22,418 nucleotides of DNA, from assembly GCA_964354255.1 (NCBI GenBank), contig CAYGYX010000035.1:1-22418 (forward strand), given 5' to 3'. A model generated the notes under the pieces. That model was given only the letters and a program-made list of their open reading frames with translations. It made no database searches and was not told the origin of the DNA. The translations under genes were made by a program, and so were the position numbers. Within the stretch, counting starts at the first letter, position 1, and each line of letters starts with the position of its first letter. Below, one piece after another: positions 14,563 to 21,932 of this stretch. The stretch is from VGBK01 sp964354255. GTDB taxonomy: Bacteria; Actinomycetota; Acidimicrobiia; Spongiisociales; UBA11373.

Positions 14563-15315
14563 TCATCCGATGCGCTCCGCGTCCTGGCCGTAGATCTCCT
14601 TGAAGCGGGCGTCGTCGATCTCCGCCGGGGTCCCGTCGAACACCTTGAAACCGTCGTTGAGGGCGATGGCCCGGTCGGCGTAGCGGTGCACCAGGTCGAG
14701 GAAGTGGAGGCTGCACAGGGTGGTGACCCCCTCGGTGCGGTTGATGCCCTCCAGGTATTGCATGATGCCGTGGGCCAGGACCGGGTCGAGGCTGGCCACC
14801 GGCTCGTCGGCCAGGATCATCTTGGGCTGCTGGACCATGGCCCGGGCGATCCCCACCCGTTGCTGCTGGCCGCCGCTCAGCTCATCGGCCCGGTTCCACG
14901 CCTTGTCGGCCAGGCCCACCTTCGCCAGCTGGGTCAAGGCCCGCTCCACGTCGGCCTGGGGGAAGCGGTTGAACAGGCTCAGGGCCGGGTTCACGTAGCC
15001 GAGCCGGCCGGCGAGCACGTTGGTGATCACCTTGGAACGGTGCACCAGGTTGAACTGCTGGAAGACCATGCCGATGCGCCGTCGTATGCGGCGCATCTCT
15101 TCCTGCGGGGCGGCGGTGATGTCGACGTCGTCCCAGATGACGCGCCCCTCGGTGGGCTCGATGAGCCGGTTGATGCAGCGCAGCAGGGTGGACTTGCCCG
15201 AGCCGCTCAGGCCGATGATGGCCAGGAATTGGCCCTCGGGGACCTCGAAGGAGACGTCGGTGAGGGCCTGGACCCCGCCTTCGTACACCTTCGTGAGGTG
15301 CTCGACTCGCAGCAC
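14563..15315 (-). CDS. phnC: Phosphonate-type ABC transporter ATP-binding protein
   Basis: 250 aa, from GTG 15315 with GGGGAG close upstream. Complete ATPase: Walker A GLSGSGKST (35-43), Q-loop VFQQFNL (84-90), signature LSGGQQQR (146-153), Walker B MILADEP (166-172), D-loop SLD (175-177) and H-loop H204. The segment NVLAGRLG (99-106) and the position between a PhnE-type permease and a PhnD-containing lipoprotein mark it as PhnC rather than a generic amino-acid ATPase. It energises uptake at the inner face of the membrane. It lies 111 bp after the binding-protein gene, behind a strong hairpin. Confidence 0.92.
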   Translation of the reverse strand: MLRVEHLTKVYEGGVQALTDVSFEVPEGQFLAIIGLSGSGKSTLLRCINRLIEPTEGRVIWDDVDITAAPQEEMRRIRRRIGMVFQQFNLVHRSKVITNVLAGRLGYVNPALSLFNRFPQADVERALTQLAKVGLADKAWNRADELSGGQQQRVGIARAMVQQPKMILADEPVASLDPVLAHGIMQYLEGINRTEGVTTLCSLHFLDLVHRYADRAIALNDGFKVFDGTPAEIDDARFKEIYGQDAERIG

Positions 15316-15371
15316 GCGCTCTCCCCGCCCGCGGCGTAGGCCTCTTTCTAGTCGATCGGGTCCGCCGGACG

Positions 15372-15405
15372 CGATTCGGGCGGGGCGCAGGCCCCGCCCG
15401 AATCG
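15372..15405 (-). terminator. Intercistronic hairpin between binding protein and phnC
   Basis: A perfect 15-bp stem (15372-15386 with 15391-15405) and a 4-nt loop. There is no T-run on the minus strand. In the operon mRNA it lies between the binding-protein gene and phnC, where such hairpins often stabilise or partly terminate the message so that binding protein exceeds ATPase and permease. Confidence 0.7.
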
Positions 15406-15420
15406 GCTTTCGGTCGCTTG

Positions 15421-15436
15421 CCTCGGTTAGCCGAGG
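15421..15436 (-). other. Small hairpin with the binding-protein stop codon in its loop
   Basis: CCTCGG (15421-15426) and CCGAGG (15431-15436) pair around a 4-nt loop that contains the TAA stop (15429-15427). It directly precedes the larger hairpin in the mRNA. Confidence 0.45.
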
Positions 15437-17232
15437 TCCTCCAAGTCGTAGCCCAGGGCGGTGAGGATCGCCCGGATGGCGTCGAACTCGGTGTCGTCGG
15501 TGTCCGAGAGGCCGTTCCACGAGTAGGCGTCGAAGGCGGTGGCGAACCCGTCGGGGTCGTCCTCGGCGAAGGCCTTGAGGGCACCCACGATCTCCGTCCG
15601 CAGGTCCTCCGGGAAGTCCGGCCCGAACGTCAGGGTGTCGTTGGGGATGGCATCCGAGATGGTCAGGATGCGCACCTGCTGGATGACGTCGGGGAGCTCC
15701 TCCCGAAGGTTGCGGCGGGCGTCACGCGGGTAGACGCCGGAGCACTCGATCTGCCCGTCGGCGTCGAGCACGCACGACTCGACCAGTTCGTCGGGGACGT
15801 CCGCCGTGGCGGGGTCTTCGTCCCAGGTGACGTTGCCGTCGACGTCGATGTACGGGCTGTAGAAGGTGGTGCCGAAGTCGGCCTCATCGTTGTAGATGGC
15901 CCGTACCACCGCATCGTGGCTGCTGGCCGCGAACGACTCGCCGACCTCGATGCCCATGTCGGCGAACATGCCGGCCGGGACGATGTATCCGGAGGTCGAG
16001 GTAGCGTCGACGAACGCCCACGTCTTGCCGGCCAGGTCCTCGAGCGTCTCGAGTTCGCTGTCCCGGGCGACGATGAACTGCGCCCAGTAGACGTCGAAGC
16101 CGTAGCGCATGGCTTTCAGCGAAACGTTGGCGCCGCAGAGGTTGTTGGCCAGGATGTAGCCCTGCGCCGGGATGAACCCCATGGTGTTGTCCGGCGAGGC
16201 GCACATCTCCTCGACCGTGGCGGCGTACGAGGTCGGGACCGACACCTCGAAGAACAGGCCGGTGGCCTCGTTCAGTTGGGCGGCCAGCAGTTCGCCGCCA
16301 GCGACGATCTCTTCGGCGGACACCGAGGGCACGTACAGCACCTGGATCGGATTCTCCTCGGTGCCGATGGCCACCGGCTCCGGCGGCACGTAGAGGATGC
16401 TGGCGTCGGGCCGGGTGATCCAGGCGTCGTACATCTCCTGGTAGGTCCCGTCGGCCAACATCTCCCCGAAGGCGTCGTTGACGGCAGCCAGTAGGTTGGG
16501 AGCCTCCGGGTTGACGCCGAAGGCCAGCACCTCACCGGTCTGGATGATCTCGACCACCTTGAGGTCGGCGTTGTCGGCCTCGGCGGTGTAGGAGGGATCC
16601 ATGTCGATGATGGTGCCGACCACGCCACCGTTGGCCAGCTCTATGAAGCAGTCCGGGGGCTGGGTGAAGCTGCGGAGGACGATCCCGTTCGGTGCCAGGT
16701 TCTCGTTTGCCCAGATCTCCCCGGTGGTGCCGGTCTGCACCGCCACCGCGTCGCCCGAGACCAGCTCGTCGGTGCTGTTCAGGCCGGGGGTCTCGGCGGT
16801 GTTGACGGTGAAGGCCTGGTTGGTGTTGTAGTAGCCGTCGCTGAAGCCCACCATGGCCGCCCGTTCTTCCGTGTAGGTCACGGAGGAGGCAACCACGTCG
16901 AAGTTGCCCTGGGCCAGCTGGGTGAAGATCGTGTCGAAGTCGGTGTCCACCCAGCGGGGCTCCAGCCCGAGCCGGCTGGCGATCTCGTTCATGAGGTCGG
17001 CGTCGAAGCCGATCACGTTGCCGGCGTCGTCGAAGGCCTCGAACGGCTCGTAGGGCACGTCCGAACCGATAGTCAGGATCCCATCTTCGATCAGCTCCAG
17101 ACCGCCGGCGGCCTCGGTGGTGGTTGTCGTCTCGGCTGCGGTAGTGGTCGTCGTCTCCCCTTCGTCGTCGCCGCAGGCGGCAACGATCAGGGAGAGGGCG
17201 AAGGCCAGCAGCAGCGCCTTGCGTAGTCTCAT
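15427..17232 (-). CDS. Lipoprotein with two fused substrate-binding domains: SBP_bac_3 type + PhnD type
   Basis: 601 aa. Lipoprotein signal with VAAC at 17-20, then a Thr-rich linker (27-39). Residues ~52-275 are an amino-acid-type binding protein (SBP_bac_3): ILTIGSDVPYEPFE, GFDADLMNEIASRLG, and SSVTYTEERAAMVGFSDGYY with R124 at the place of the carboxylate-binding Arg. Residues ~295-595 are a PhnD-type phosphonate-binding domain: IQVLYVPSVSAEE, ATSTSGYIVPAGMFADMGI with the oxyanion-binding STSG at 412-415, and SSHDAVVRAIYNDEADFGT (437-455). Each is of normal length and motif content, so both may bind ligand. ATG 17232 has AGGAG 8 nt upstream. It heads the operon with phnC and the large phnE. 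No C-P lyase or phosphonatase gene is present, so the ligand is unknown. Confidence 0.9.
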   Translation of the reverse strand: MRLRKALLLAFALSLIVAACGDDEGETTTTTAAETTTTTEAAGGLELIEDGILTIGSDVPYEPFEAFDDAGNVIGFDADLMNEIASRLGLEPRWVDTDFDTIFTQLAQGNFDVVASSVTYTEERAAMVGFSDGYYNTNQAFTVNTAETPGLNSTDELVSGDAVAVQTGTTGEIWANENLAPNGIVLRSFTQPPDCFIELANGGVVGTIIDMDPSYTAEADNADLKVVEIIQTGEVLAFGVNPEAPNLLAAVNDAFGEMLADGTYQEMYDAWITRPDASILYVPPEPVAIGTEENPIQVLYVPSVSAEEIVAGGELLAAQLNEATGLFFEVSVPTSYAATVEEMCASPDNTMGFIPAQGYILANNLCGANVSLKAMRYGFDVYWAQFIVARDSELETLEDLAGKTWAFVDATSTSGYIVPAGMFADMGIEVGESFAASSHDAVVRAIYNDEADFGTTFYSPYIDVDGNVTWDEDPATADVPDELVESCVLDADGQIECSGVYPRDARRNLREELPDVIQQVRILTISDAIPNDTLTFGPDFPEDLRTEIVGALKAFAEDDPDGFATAFDAYSWNGLSDTDDTEFDAIRAILTALGYDLEDLG

Positions 17233-17285
17233 CTCCCGCACTCCTATCGCTTCGTTTCCCACAGAGGGGATGGTCCCTCGCGGGG

Positions 17286-17291
17286 AGGCTA
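17286..17291 (-). promoter_or_regulatory. Probable -10 box of the binding-protein operon
   Basis: TAGCCT on the minus strand (17291-17286), preceded by an extended TGA, with a leader of about 47 nt to the ATG at 17232. It shares the 135-bp divergent region with the Nudix-wHTH gene. Confidence 0.4.
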
Positions 17292-17354
17292 TCACGCTGG
17301 GCCGGAGCGAGCCGGGGGGGCAGCCGGGTGGCGGAACCTGCGGCAGGGCGGCGG

Positions 17355-17360
17355 TACAGT
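17355..17360 (+). promoter_or_regulatory. Leaderless -10 box of the NadQ/NrtR-type gene
   Basis: TACAGT, 7 nt before GTG 17368, the same box and spacing as at the heliorhodopsin gene. No SD and no clear -35. Confidence 0.55.
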
Positions 17361-17367
17361 CGCCGGT

Positions 17368-18297
17368 GTGAACGCCGGCGGGGCCTCGCGAGTCGTCCTG
17401 GGGCTGAGCGCGGTGATCGTGGCGGTCACCGGCGAGCAGCCTCGCGTACTCACGGTGGGGGCCGGGCTTTGCTCCCTGCCCAGCGGGACCCTGGATCCGG
17501 CCGGCGACCGCACTCTGGAGCGGGCTCTGCGCCGCTGGGTGGCGGAGCAGACCGGGATCGACCTGGGCTATGTGGAGCAGCTATACAGCCTGGGCGACCG
17601 GGGGCGCGGGCCGGTGGAGGGGGAGCGCCTGGTCACGGTGGCCTACCTGGCCCTGGTGCGCGAGGGGCCCGTCCCCGAGCGGGCGGGGGCCCGCTGGCGG
17701 GACTGGTACGACTTCTTCCCCTGGGAGGACTTCCGGGAAGGCTCGCCCCTCGCCCTGGGCCGGGCGATCGTGCCGGCTCTGGGCCGCTGGGCGGCGACCG
17801 CCGGGGAGGGGGCGGGGCAGGAGGCGCGGCGCGAGCGTCTGGAGATCATGTTCGGGCGGGGCGGGTCCCTCTGGGACGTGGAGCGGGTGCTGGAGCGCTA
17901 CGAGCTGCTCTACGAGGCCGGGCTGGTCCCGGAGGCGGGAGGGCCGGCCGCCCTCCTGCCGGGGGAGGGCATGGCGTTCGACCACCGGCGCATTGCCGCC
18001 CAGGCGCTGGGCCGGCTCCGGGGCAAGCTGCGCTACCGCCCGGTGGTCTTCGAGTTGCTCCCCGGGACCTTCACCCTGGGGCGCCTGCAGCGGGTGGTCG
18101 AGGCCCTGTCCGGCGTCCGGCTGCACAGTCAGAACTTCCGGCGCCTGGTAGCCCGGGGGGGTCTGGTGGAGCCTACCGGGGAGGTGGACACCTCAACGGG
18201 GGGCCGCCCGGCGGCGGTATACCGCTTCCGCCGCGAGGTCCTGCGGGAGCGCCCGGCGCCGGGCCTGGGCCTGCCCGGGCTGCGCACCAGCGGCTGA
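17368..18297 (+). CDS. NadQ/NrtR-type Nudix-like transcriptional regulator of NAD synthesis
   Basis: 309 aa from GTG 17368. The N-terminal Nudix-fold domain (about 8-105) has LCSLPSGTLDPAGDRTLERALRRWVAEQTGIDLGYVEQLYSLGDRGR (34-80). The Nudix-box REUxEE is reduced to RRWVAEQ, so hydrolysis is unlikely and ligand sensing more probable. WYDFFPWEDFREGSP (113-127) and WDVERVLERYELLYEAGLV (169-187) match my recollection of the COG4111/NadQ-like group known from alphaproteobacteria. Residues 210-290 form a winged helix (FTLGRLQRVVEALSG, FRRLV, GGRPAAVYRF). Such regulators bind an NAD-related nucleotide and control NAD genes, and nadABC follows directly. NrtR and NadQ are the two named alternatives. 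Confidence 0.82.
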   Translation: MNAGGASRVVLGLSAVIVAVTGEQPRVLTVGAGLCSLPSGTLDPAGDRTLERALRRWVAEQTGIDLGYVEQLYSLGDRGRGPVEGERLVTVAYLALVREGPVPERAGARWRDWYDFFPWEDFREGSPLALGRAIVPALGRWAATAGEGAGQEARRERLEIMFGRGGSLWDVERVLERYELLYEAGLVPEAGGPAALLPGEGMAFDHRRIAAQALGRLRGKLRYRPVVFELLPGTFTLGRLQRVVEALSGVRLHSQNFRRLVARGGLVEPTGEVDTSTGGRPAAVYRFRREVLRERPAPGLGLPGLRTSG

Positions 18298-18310
18298 GAG
18301 TGATTCCCTC

Positions 18311-18341
18311 GGTCGGCCGGCCCCTCGGTGGTCGGCCGGCC
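18311..18341 (+). repeat. 12-bp direct repeat able to form a GC hairpin between regulator and nadA
   Basis: GGTCGGCCGGCC occurs at 18311-18322 and 18330-18341. As GGCCGGCC is self-complementary, 18315-18322 can pair with 18334-18341 around an 11-nt loop. It is a likely U-less terminator of the regulator gene. Confidence 0.5.
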
Positions 18342-18346
18342 GGCGC

Positions 18347-18371
18347 TAGGATTCCCCCGAGAGTTATACTC
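18347..18371 (+). promoter_or_regulatory. nadABC promoter region and candidate operator
   Basis: Two -10-like boxes, TAGGAT (18347-18352) and TATACT (18365-18370). GAGTTATACTC (18361-18371) is a palindrome with 4-bp arms that covers the second box and the expected start point of the first. The position suits repression by the adjacent Nudix-wHTH protein; that link is inferred. Confidence 0.5.
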
Positions 18372-18392
18372 AGATGGAGCAGAAGGAGACCG

Positions 18393-19406
18393 GTGCTTTC
18401 CAACCCCTCCCCGGCCGCCACTCTCCCCGACCTCGAGGCGCGGGGGCAGCGGCTGCAGCGCGTGGTCCCCGCGGCGGAGTGGGAGCTGCACCGGCCCTAC
18501 GTGGCGGCGATCGAGGAGTGGAAGCGGCTGCGCCGGGCCATCGTCCTCGCCCACAACTACCAGGCTCCGGAGATCTTCCACGGGGTGGCCGACCTGACCG
18601 GCGATTCGCTGGCGCTGGCCCAGCAGGCGGCGGCCACCGAGGCCGAGGTGATCGTGCTGGCCGGAGTGCACTTCATGGCAGAGACCGCCAAGATCCTGAA
18701 CCCGGCCAAGACGGTACTCATCCCCGACCTCGAGGCCGGGTGCAGCCTGGCCGAGTCGATCACCGGGGCCGACGTGCGCCTGCTGCGCGAGCGGTACCCG
18801 GGCGTGCCGGTGGTCACCTACGTCAACACCTCGGCCGAGGTGAAGGCCGAGTCGGACATCTGCTGCACCTCGTCCAACGCGGTCGAGGTGGTGGAGTCCC
18901 TGGGCTGCCCCCGAGTCATCTTCCTGCCCGACGAGTACCTGGGCCGGTACGTCGCCTCGCAGACCGAAGTCGAGGTGATCCTCTGGCAGGGCCACTGCAT
19001 CGTTCACGAGCGCTTCACCCCCGAGGAGGTCCGCCGCTTCCGGGCTGCCTACGGCGGGAGGCTCGAGGTGCTCGCCCATCCCGAGTGCCCGCCGGAGGTG
19101 CTCGCCGAGGCGGACTACGTGGGCTCTACTTCGGGGATGGTGCGCCACGTGGGCGAGCGCCGCCCGTCGCGCTCGCTGCTGGTCACCGAGTGCTCCATGA
19201 GCGACAACGTGGCGGTGAACTTCCCCGACCTGGAGTTCGTCCGCCCGTGCCAGATGTGCCCCCACATGAAGCGGATCACCTTGCCCGGGATCCTCGATTC
19301 GCTCGTCTACCTGCGCCACGAGGTCGAGGTGGACCCCGCGGTGGCCTCCCGCGCCCGGCGGGCGGTGGAGCGCATGCTGGCGGTGGGCCGGGGCCGCGGG
19401 GGCTGA
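18393..19406 (+). CDS. nadA: Quinolinate synthase
   Basis: 337 aa from GTG 18393, with AAGGAG (18383-18388) 4 nt upstream. It condenses iminoaspartate (from NadB) with dihydroxyacetone phosphate to quinolinate, using a [4Fe-4S] cluster. Motifs: AHNYQ (53-57), GDSLALAQQAA (70-80), VHFMAETAKILNP (92-104), DLEAGCSLAES (112-122), VTYVNTSAEVKAESD (141-155), GHCIVHE (200-206), STSGM (245-249) and CQMCPHMKRITL (286-297). Cluster ligands are probably C117, C202 and C286 or C289. First gene of nadABC. Confidence 0.96.
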   Translation: MLSNPSPAATLPDLEARGQRLQRVVPAAEWELHRPYVAAIEEWKRLRRAIVLAHNYQAPEIFHGVADLTGDSLALAQQAAATEAEVIVLAGVHFMAETAKILNPAKTVLIPDLEAGCSLAESITGADVRLLRERYPGVPVVTYVNTSAEVKAESDICCTSSNAVEVVESLGCPRVIFLPDEYLGRYVASQTEVEVILWQGHCIVHERFTPEEVRRFRAAYGGRLEVLAHPECPPEVLAEADYVGSTSGMVRHVGERRPSRSLLVTECSMSDNVAVNFPDLEFVRPCQMCPHMKRITLPGILDSLVYLRHEVEVDPAVASRARRAVERMLAVGRGRGG

Positions 19407-19416
19407 GGAGACGGGG

Positions 19417-20949
19417 ATGGGCGCTCCGTTCGACCGCCTCCTCCGGGCCGACGCCGTTGTGATCGGGTCGGGCATCGGCGGCCTCACCGCCGCCCTGTCG
19501 ATGGCCCCTCGCCGGGTCCTGGTGATCACCAAGGGCGACCCCGGCGGCGGCTCCACCCCGTGGGCGCAGGGGGGCATCGCCGCGGCCGTGGCCGGCGACG
19601 ACTCGCCGGCCGAGCACGCGGCCGACACCGTGGCGGTGGGCGGCGGGATCAACGATGTCCGGGCCGTCGATGTGGTTACCACCTCTGCCCCGGAGAGGAT
19701 TGCCGCCCTTGCCCGCCTCGGGGTCCACTTTGACACCGGGCCGGATGGGAGCCTGCTGCTGAGCCGGGAGGGAGGGCACCACCGGCGCCGGGTGCTGCAC
19801 TCCGGGGGCGATGCCACCGGGGCGGCAATGATGCGGGCCCTCGTGGCGGCGGCCGCCGTCGCCGAGCACATCGAGACTATCCCCTTCGCCTTCGCCGCCG
19901 ATCTGGTGGTGGATCGGGGCCGGGTGGTAGGGGTGACGGTGCGCACCGACGGCGGGGAGCGCCTGGCGGCCCTGGCGCCGGCGGTGGTGCTGGCGACGGG
20001 GGGTGTCGGCCGCCTCTACGCCCACACCACCAACCCCCCCGAGGTCACCGGCGACGGCTTGGCCATGGGCGCCCGGGCCGGGGCGGGGCTGGCCGACCTG
20101 GAGTTCGTGCAGTTCCATCCCACTGCCCTCGCCACCGGGCGCGACCCGATGCCGCTCCTCACCGAGGCGCTGCGGGGCGAGGGGGCGGTGCTGGTCGATG
20201 GGTCCGGGGAGCGCTTCATGGTCGGGGAGCACCCGGACGCCGAGCTGGCGTCGCGCGATGTGGTGGCCCGGGCGATCTTCCGTCGGCGCCAGGCCGGGGG
20301 CACGGTCTACCTGGACGCCACCAAGGCGGTGGGCCAGAGCTTCCCCGATCGCTTCCCCACGGTGTTCGAGTTGTGCATGGAGGACGGCATCGACCCGCGC
20401 CGGGAGCCGGTGCCGGTGGCCCCGGCCGCGCATTACCACATGGGCGGGGTGGCCGCCGACCTCGAGGGCGGCTCCTCCCTGCCCGGGTTGTGGGCGGTGG
20501 GGGAGGTGGCCCGTAGCGGCGTGCATGGGGCCAACCGGCTGGCCAGCAACTCCCTGCTGGAGGCCACCGTGTTCGGGCAGCGGGCGGGGGAGTCGGTGCG
20601 CCGCGCCGCCCCGGAACCGGTTGATGAGGCGTCGGCGGTGGCGGCCGCCGCCGACCCCGGCCCGGCTCCCGGAACCACCGCCCGGCTGGTAGAGGAGTTG
20701 CGCCGGACCATGGACGAGCGGGTGGGGGTGGTGCGCGACCGGGCCGGCCTGGTGGCCGCCCTGGAGACAATCGAGGCCCTGGCTGCTCGCCTGGACCCGG
20801 TAGCCTCAGAGGCGCGCAACATGATCGACGCCGCGCGTCTCATCGCCCGGGCGGCCCTGGTGAGGACGGAGAGCCGGGGGGCGCATTTCCGCTCCGACTA
20901 CCCCGGGCCCGACCCGGCCTGGGTGCGCGACGCGGCGGCGGTGGCATGA
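19417..20949 (+). CDS. nadB: L-aspartate oxidase
   Basis: 510 aa. The SD GAGGAG (19405-19410) overlaps the nadA stop codon, 6 nt before ATG 19417. FAD flavoprotein that oxidises L-aspartate to iminoaspartate. Dinucleotide-binding GSGIGGLTAALS (17-28), STPWAQGGIAAA (46-57), H127 with SGGDATG (129-135), LATGGVGRLY (192-201), EFVQFHPTAL (229-238), catalytic-type SRDVVARAI (279-287), HYHMGGV (339-345) and GANRLASNSLLE (371-382). The C-terminal helical domain ends with RTESRGAHFRSDYP (483-496). Slightly shorter than the E. coli protein, with no motif missing. Confidence 0.96.
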   Translation: MGAPFDRLLRADAVVIGSGIGGLTAALSMAPRRVLVITKGDPGGGSTPWAQGGIAAAVAGDDSPAEHAADTVAVGGGINDVRAVDVVTTSAPERIAALARLGVHFDTGPDGSLLLSREGGHHRRRVLHSGGDATGAAMMRALVAAAAVAEHIETIPFAFAADLVVDRGRVVGVTVRTDGGERLAALAPAVVLATGGVGRLYAHTTNPPEVTGDGLAMGARAGAGLADLEFVQFHPTALATGRDPMPLLTEALRGEGAVLVDGSGERFMVGEHPDAELASRDVVARAIFRRRQAGGTVYLDATKAVGQSFPDRFPTVFELCMEDGIDPRREPVPVAPAAHYHMGGVAADLEGGSSLPGLWAVGEVARSGVHGANRLASNSLLEATVFGQRAGESVRRAAPEPVDEASAVAAAADPGPAPGTTARLVEELRRTMDERVGVVRDRAGLVAALETIEALAARLDPVASEARNMIDAARLIARAALVRTESRGAHFRSDYPGPDPAWVRDAAAVA

Positions 20950-21803
20950 ACGACTTCCGGCCCCCTCTCCCCTTGCTCTACGAGCCGATTCTGGAGGCCG
21001 CCCTGCGCGAGGACCTGGGGCGGGCGGGGGACCAGACCACCGATGCCGTGGTCCCCGCCGATGCCACCGCCACCGCTCGCTTGGTGGCCCGGCGGGCGGG
21101 TCGGGTGGCCGGCCTGGCGGTGGCGTGCCGCGTCTTCACCCTGCTCGATCCCCGGGTCCGGGTCGATCTGCGAGTCGAGGACGGCGAGGACGTCGCCGCC
21201 GGGACCACCCTGGCGCTGATCTCCGGCCCGGCCCGCCCCATCCTGTCGGCGGAGCGGGTGGCCCTCAACTTCCTGGGACGTCTCTGCGGCATAGCCACCG
21301 CCACCCATGAGGTGGTGGCGTCGGTGGCCGGCACCCACGCCCGGGTGGCCTGTACCCGCAAGACCACCCCCGGACTGCGCTCCCTGGAGAAGTACGCGGT
21401 GCGGGTCGGCGGGGGAGCCAACCACCGCTTCGGCCTCGACGATGCCGTCCTCATCAAGGACAACCACCTGGCGGTGGCCGGCGGGGTGACGGAGGCCGTG
21501 CGCCGGGCCCGGGCGGCGGTGGGCCACCTGGTCAAGGTCGAGGTGGAAGTGACCAGCCTCGCCCAGGTGCAGGAGGCACTCGACGCCGGGGCCGAGGTGG
21601 TCCTCCTGGACAACATGTCCCCCGAGATGCTGCGGGAGGCGGTGGTCCTGGTGGCGGGGCGGGCCGTCACCGAAGCTTCGGGGGGGATCACCCCGGAGAA
21701 CGCAGCCGCCGTGGCCGCCAGTGGGGTGGACGTGATCTCGCTGGGCTGGCTGACCCACAGCGCCCCGGCCCTCGACGTGGCCCTCGACGTCGTGGTGGGG
21801 TGA
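20946..21803 (+). CDS. nadC: Nicotinate-nucleotide pyrophosphorylase (quinolinate phosphoribosyltransferase)
   Basis: 285 aa. ATG 20946 overlaps the nadB TGA as ATGA, so translation is coupled. It converts quinolinate and PRPP to nicotinate mononucleotide, CO2 and pyrophosphate. Motifs: REDLG (21-25), SAERVALNFLGRLCGIAT (101-118), TRKTTPGLR (137-145), GGGANHRFGL (155-164), IKDNH (170-174), KVEVEV (197-202), LLDNM (220-224) and EASGGI (243-248). It ends the operon; a GC hairpin follows within 12 bp. Confidence 0.96.
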   Translation: MNDFRPPLPLLYEPILEAALREDLGRAGDQTTDAVVPADATATARLVARRAGRVAGLAVACRVFTLLDPRVRVDLRVEDGEDVAAGTTLALISGPARPILSAERVALNFLGRLCGIATATHEVVASVAGTHARVACTRKTTPGLRSLEKYAVRVGGGANHRFGLDDAVLIKDNHLAVAGGVTEAVRRARAAVGHLVKVEVEVTSLAQVQEALDAGAEVVLLDNMSPEMLREAVVLVAGRAVTEASGGITPENAAAVAASGVDVISLGWLTHSAPALDVALDVVVG

Positions 21804-21814
21804 GCCGGACCACC

Positions 21815-21840
21815 CCCTCCCCCGCGGCAGCGGGGGAGGG
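21815..21840 (+). terminator. GC hairpin after nadC
   Basis: A perfect 11-bp stem, 21815-21825 with 21830-21840, and a GGCA loop, 11 bp after the nadC stop. No T-run. It overlaps the first copy of the intergenic repeat. Confidence 0.6.
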
Positions 21841-21896
21841 TCGGGGTGGGGGTTTCCGCCGGCGCCCGCGGCAGCGGGGGAGGGTTGGGGTGGGGG
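21821..21896. repeat. Tandem pair of 32-bp G-rich intergenic repeats
   Basis: Copies at 21821-21852 and 21865-21896 differ at one position and start 44 bp apart. Each begins CCCGCGGCAGCGGGGGAGGG and ends in G-runs (TCGGGGTGGGGG or TTGGGGTGGGGG). The type resembles dispersed intergenic palindromes seen in many high-GC genomes. There are two copies only, so it is not a CRISPR. Confidence 0.85.
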
Positions 21897-21932
21897 CCGC
21901 GGTCAGAGCGGGCTTTCCCGGTCGCCCTCGCC

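Noticed and set aside
14257..16494. Two long plus-strand open frames (14257-15339 and 15418-16494)
   Set aside because: Shadows of phnC and of the binding-protein gene, which have full domain motifs.
17328..18392. Long N-terminal extension of the nadA frame
   Set aside because: It overlaps the Nudix-wHTH gene out of frame; nadA homology and the SD place the start at 18393.
18129..19946. 605-aa open frame on the minus strand
   Set aside because: Antisense to nadA/nadB with low-complexity composition.
21821..21896. CRISPR array
   Set aside because: Two G-rich copies with a 12-bp spacer and no cas genes; unlike a CRISPR repeat/spacer pattern.
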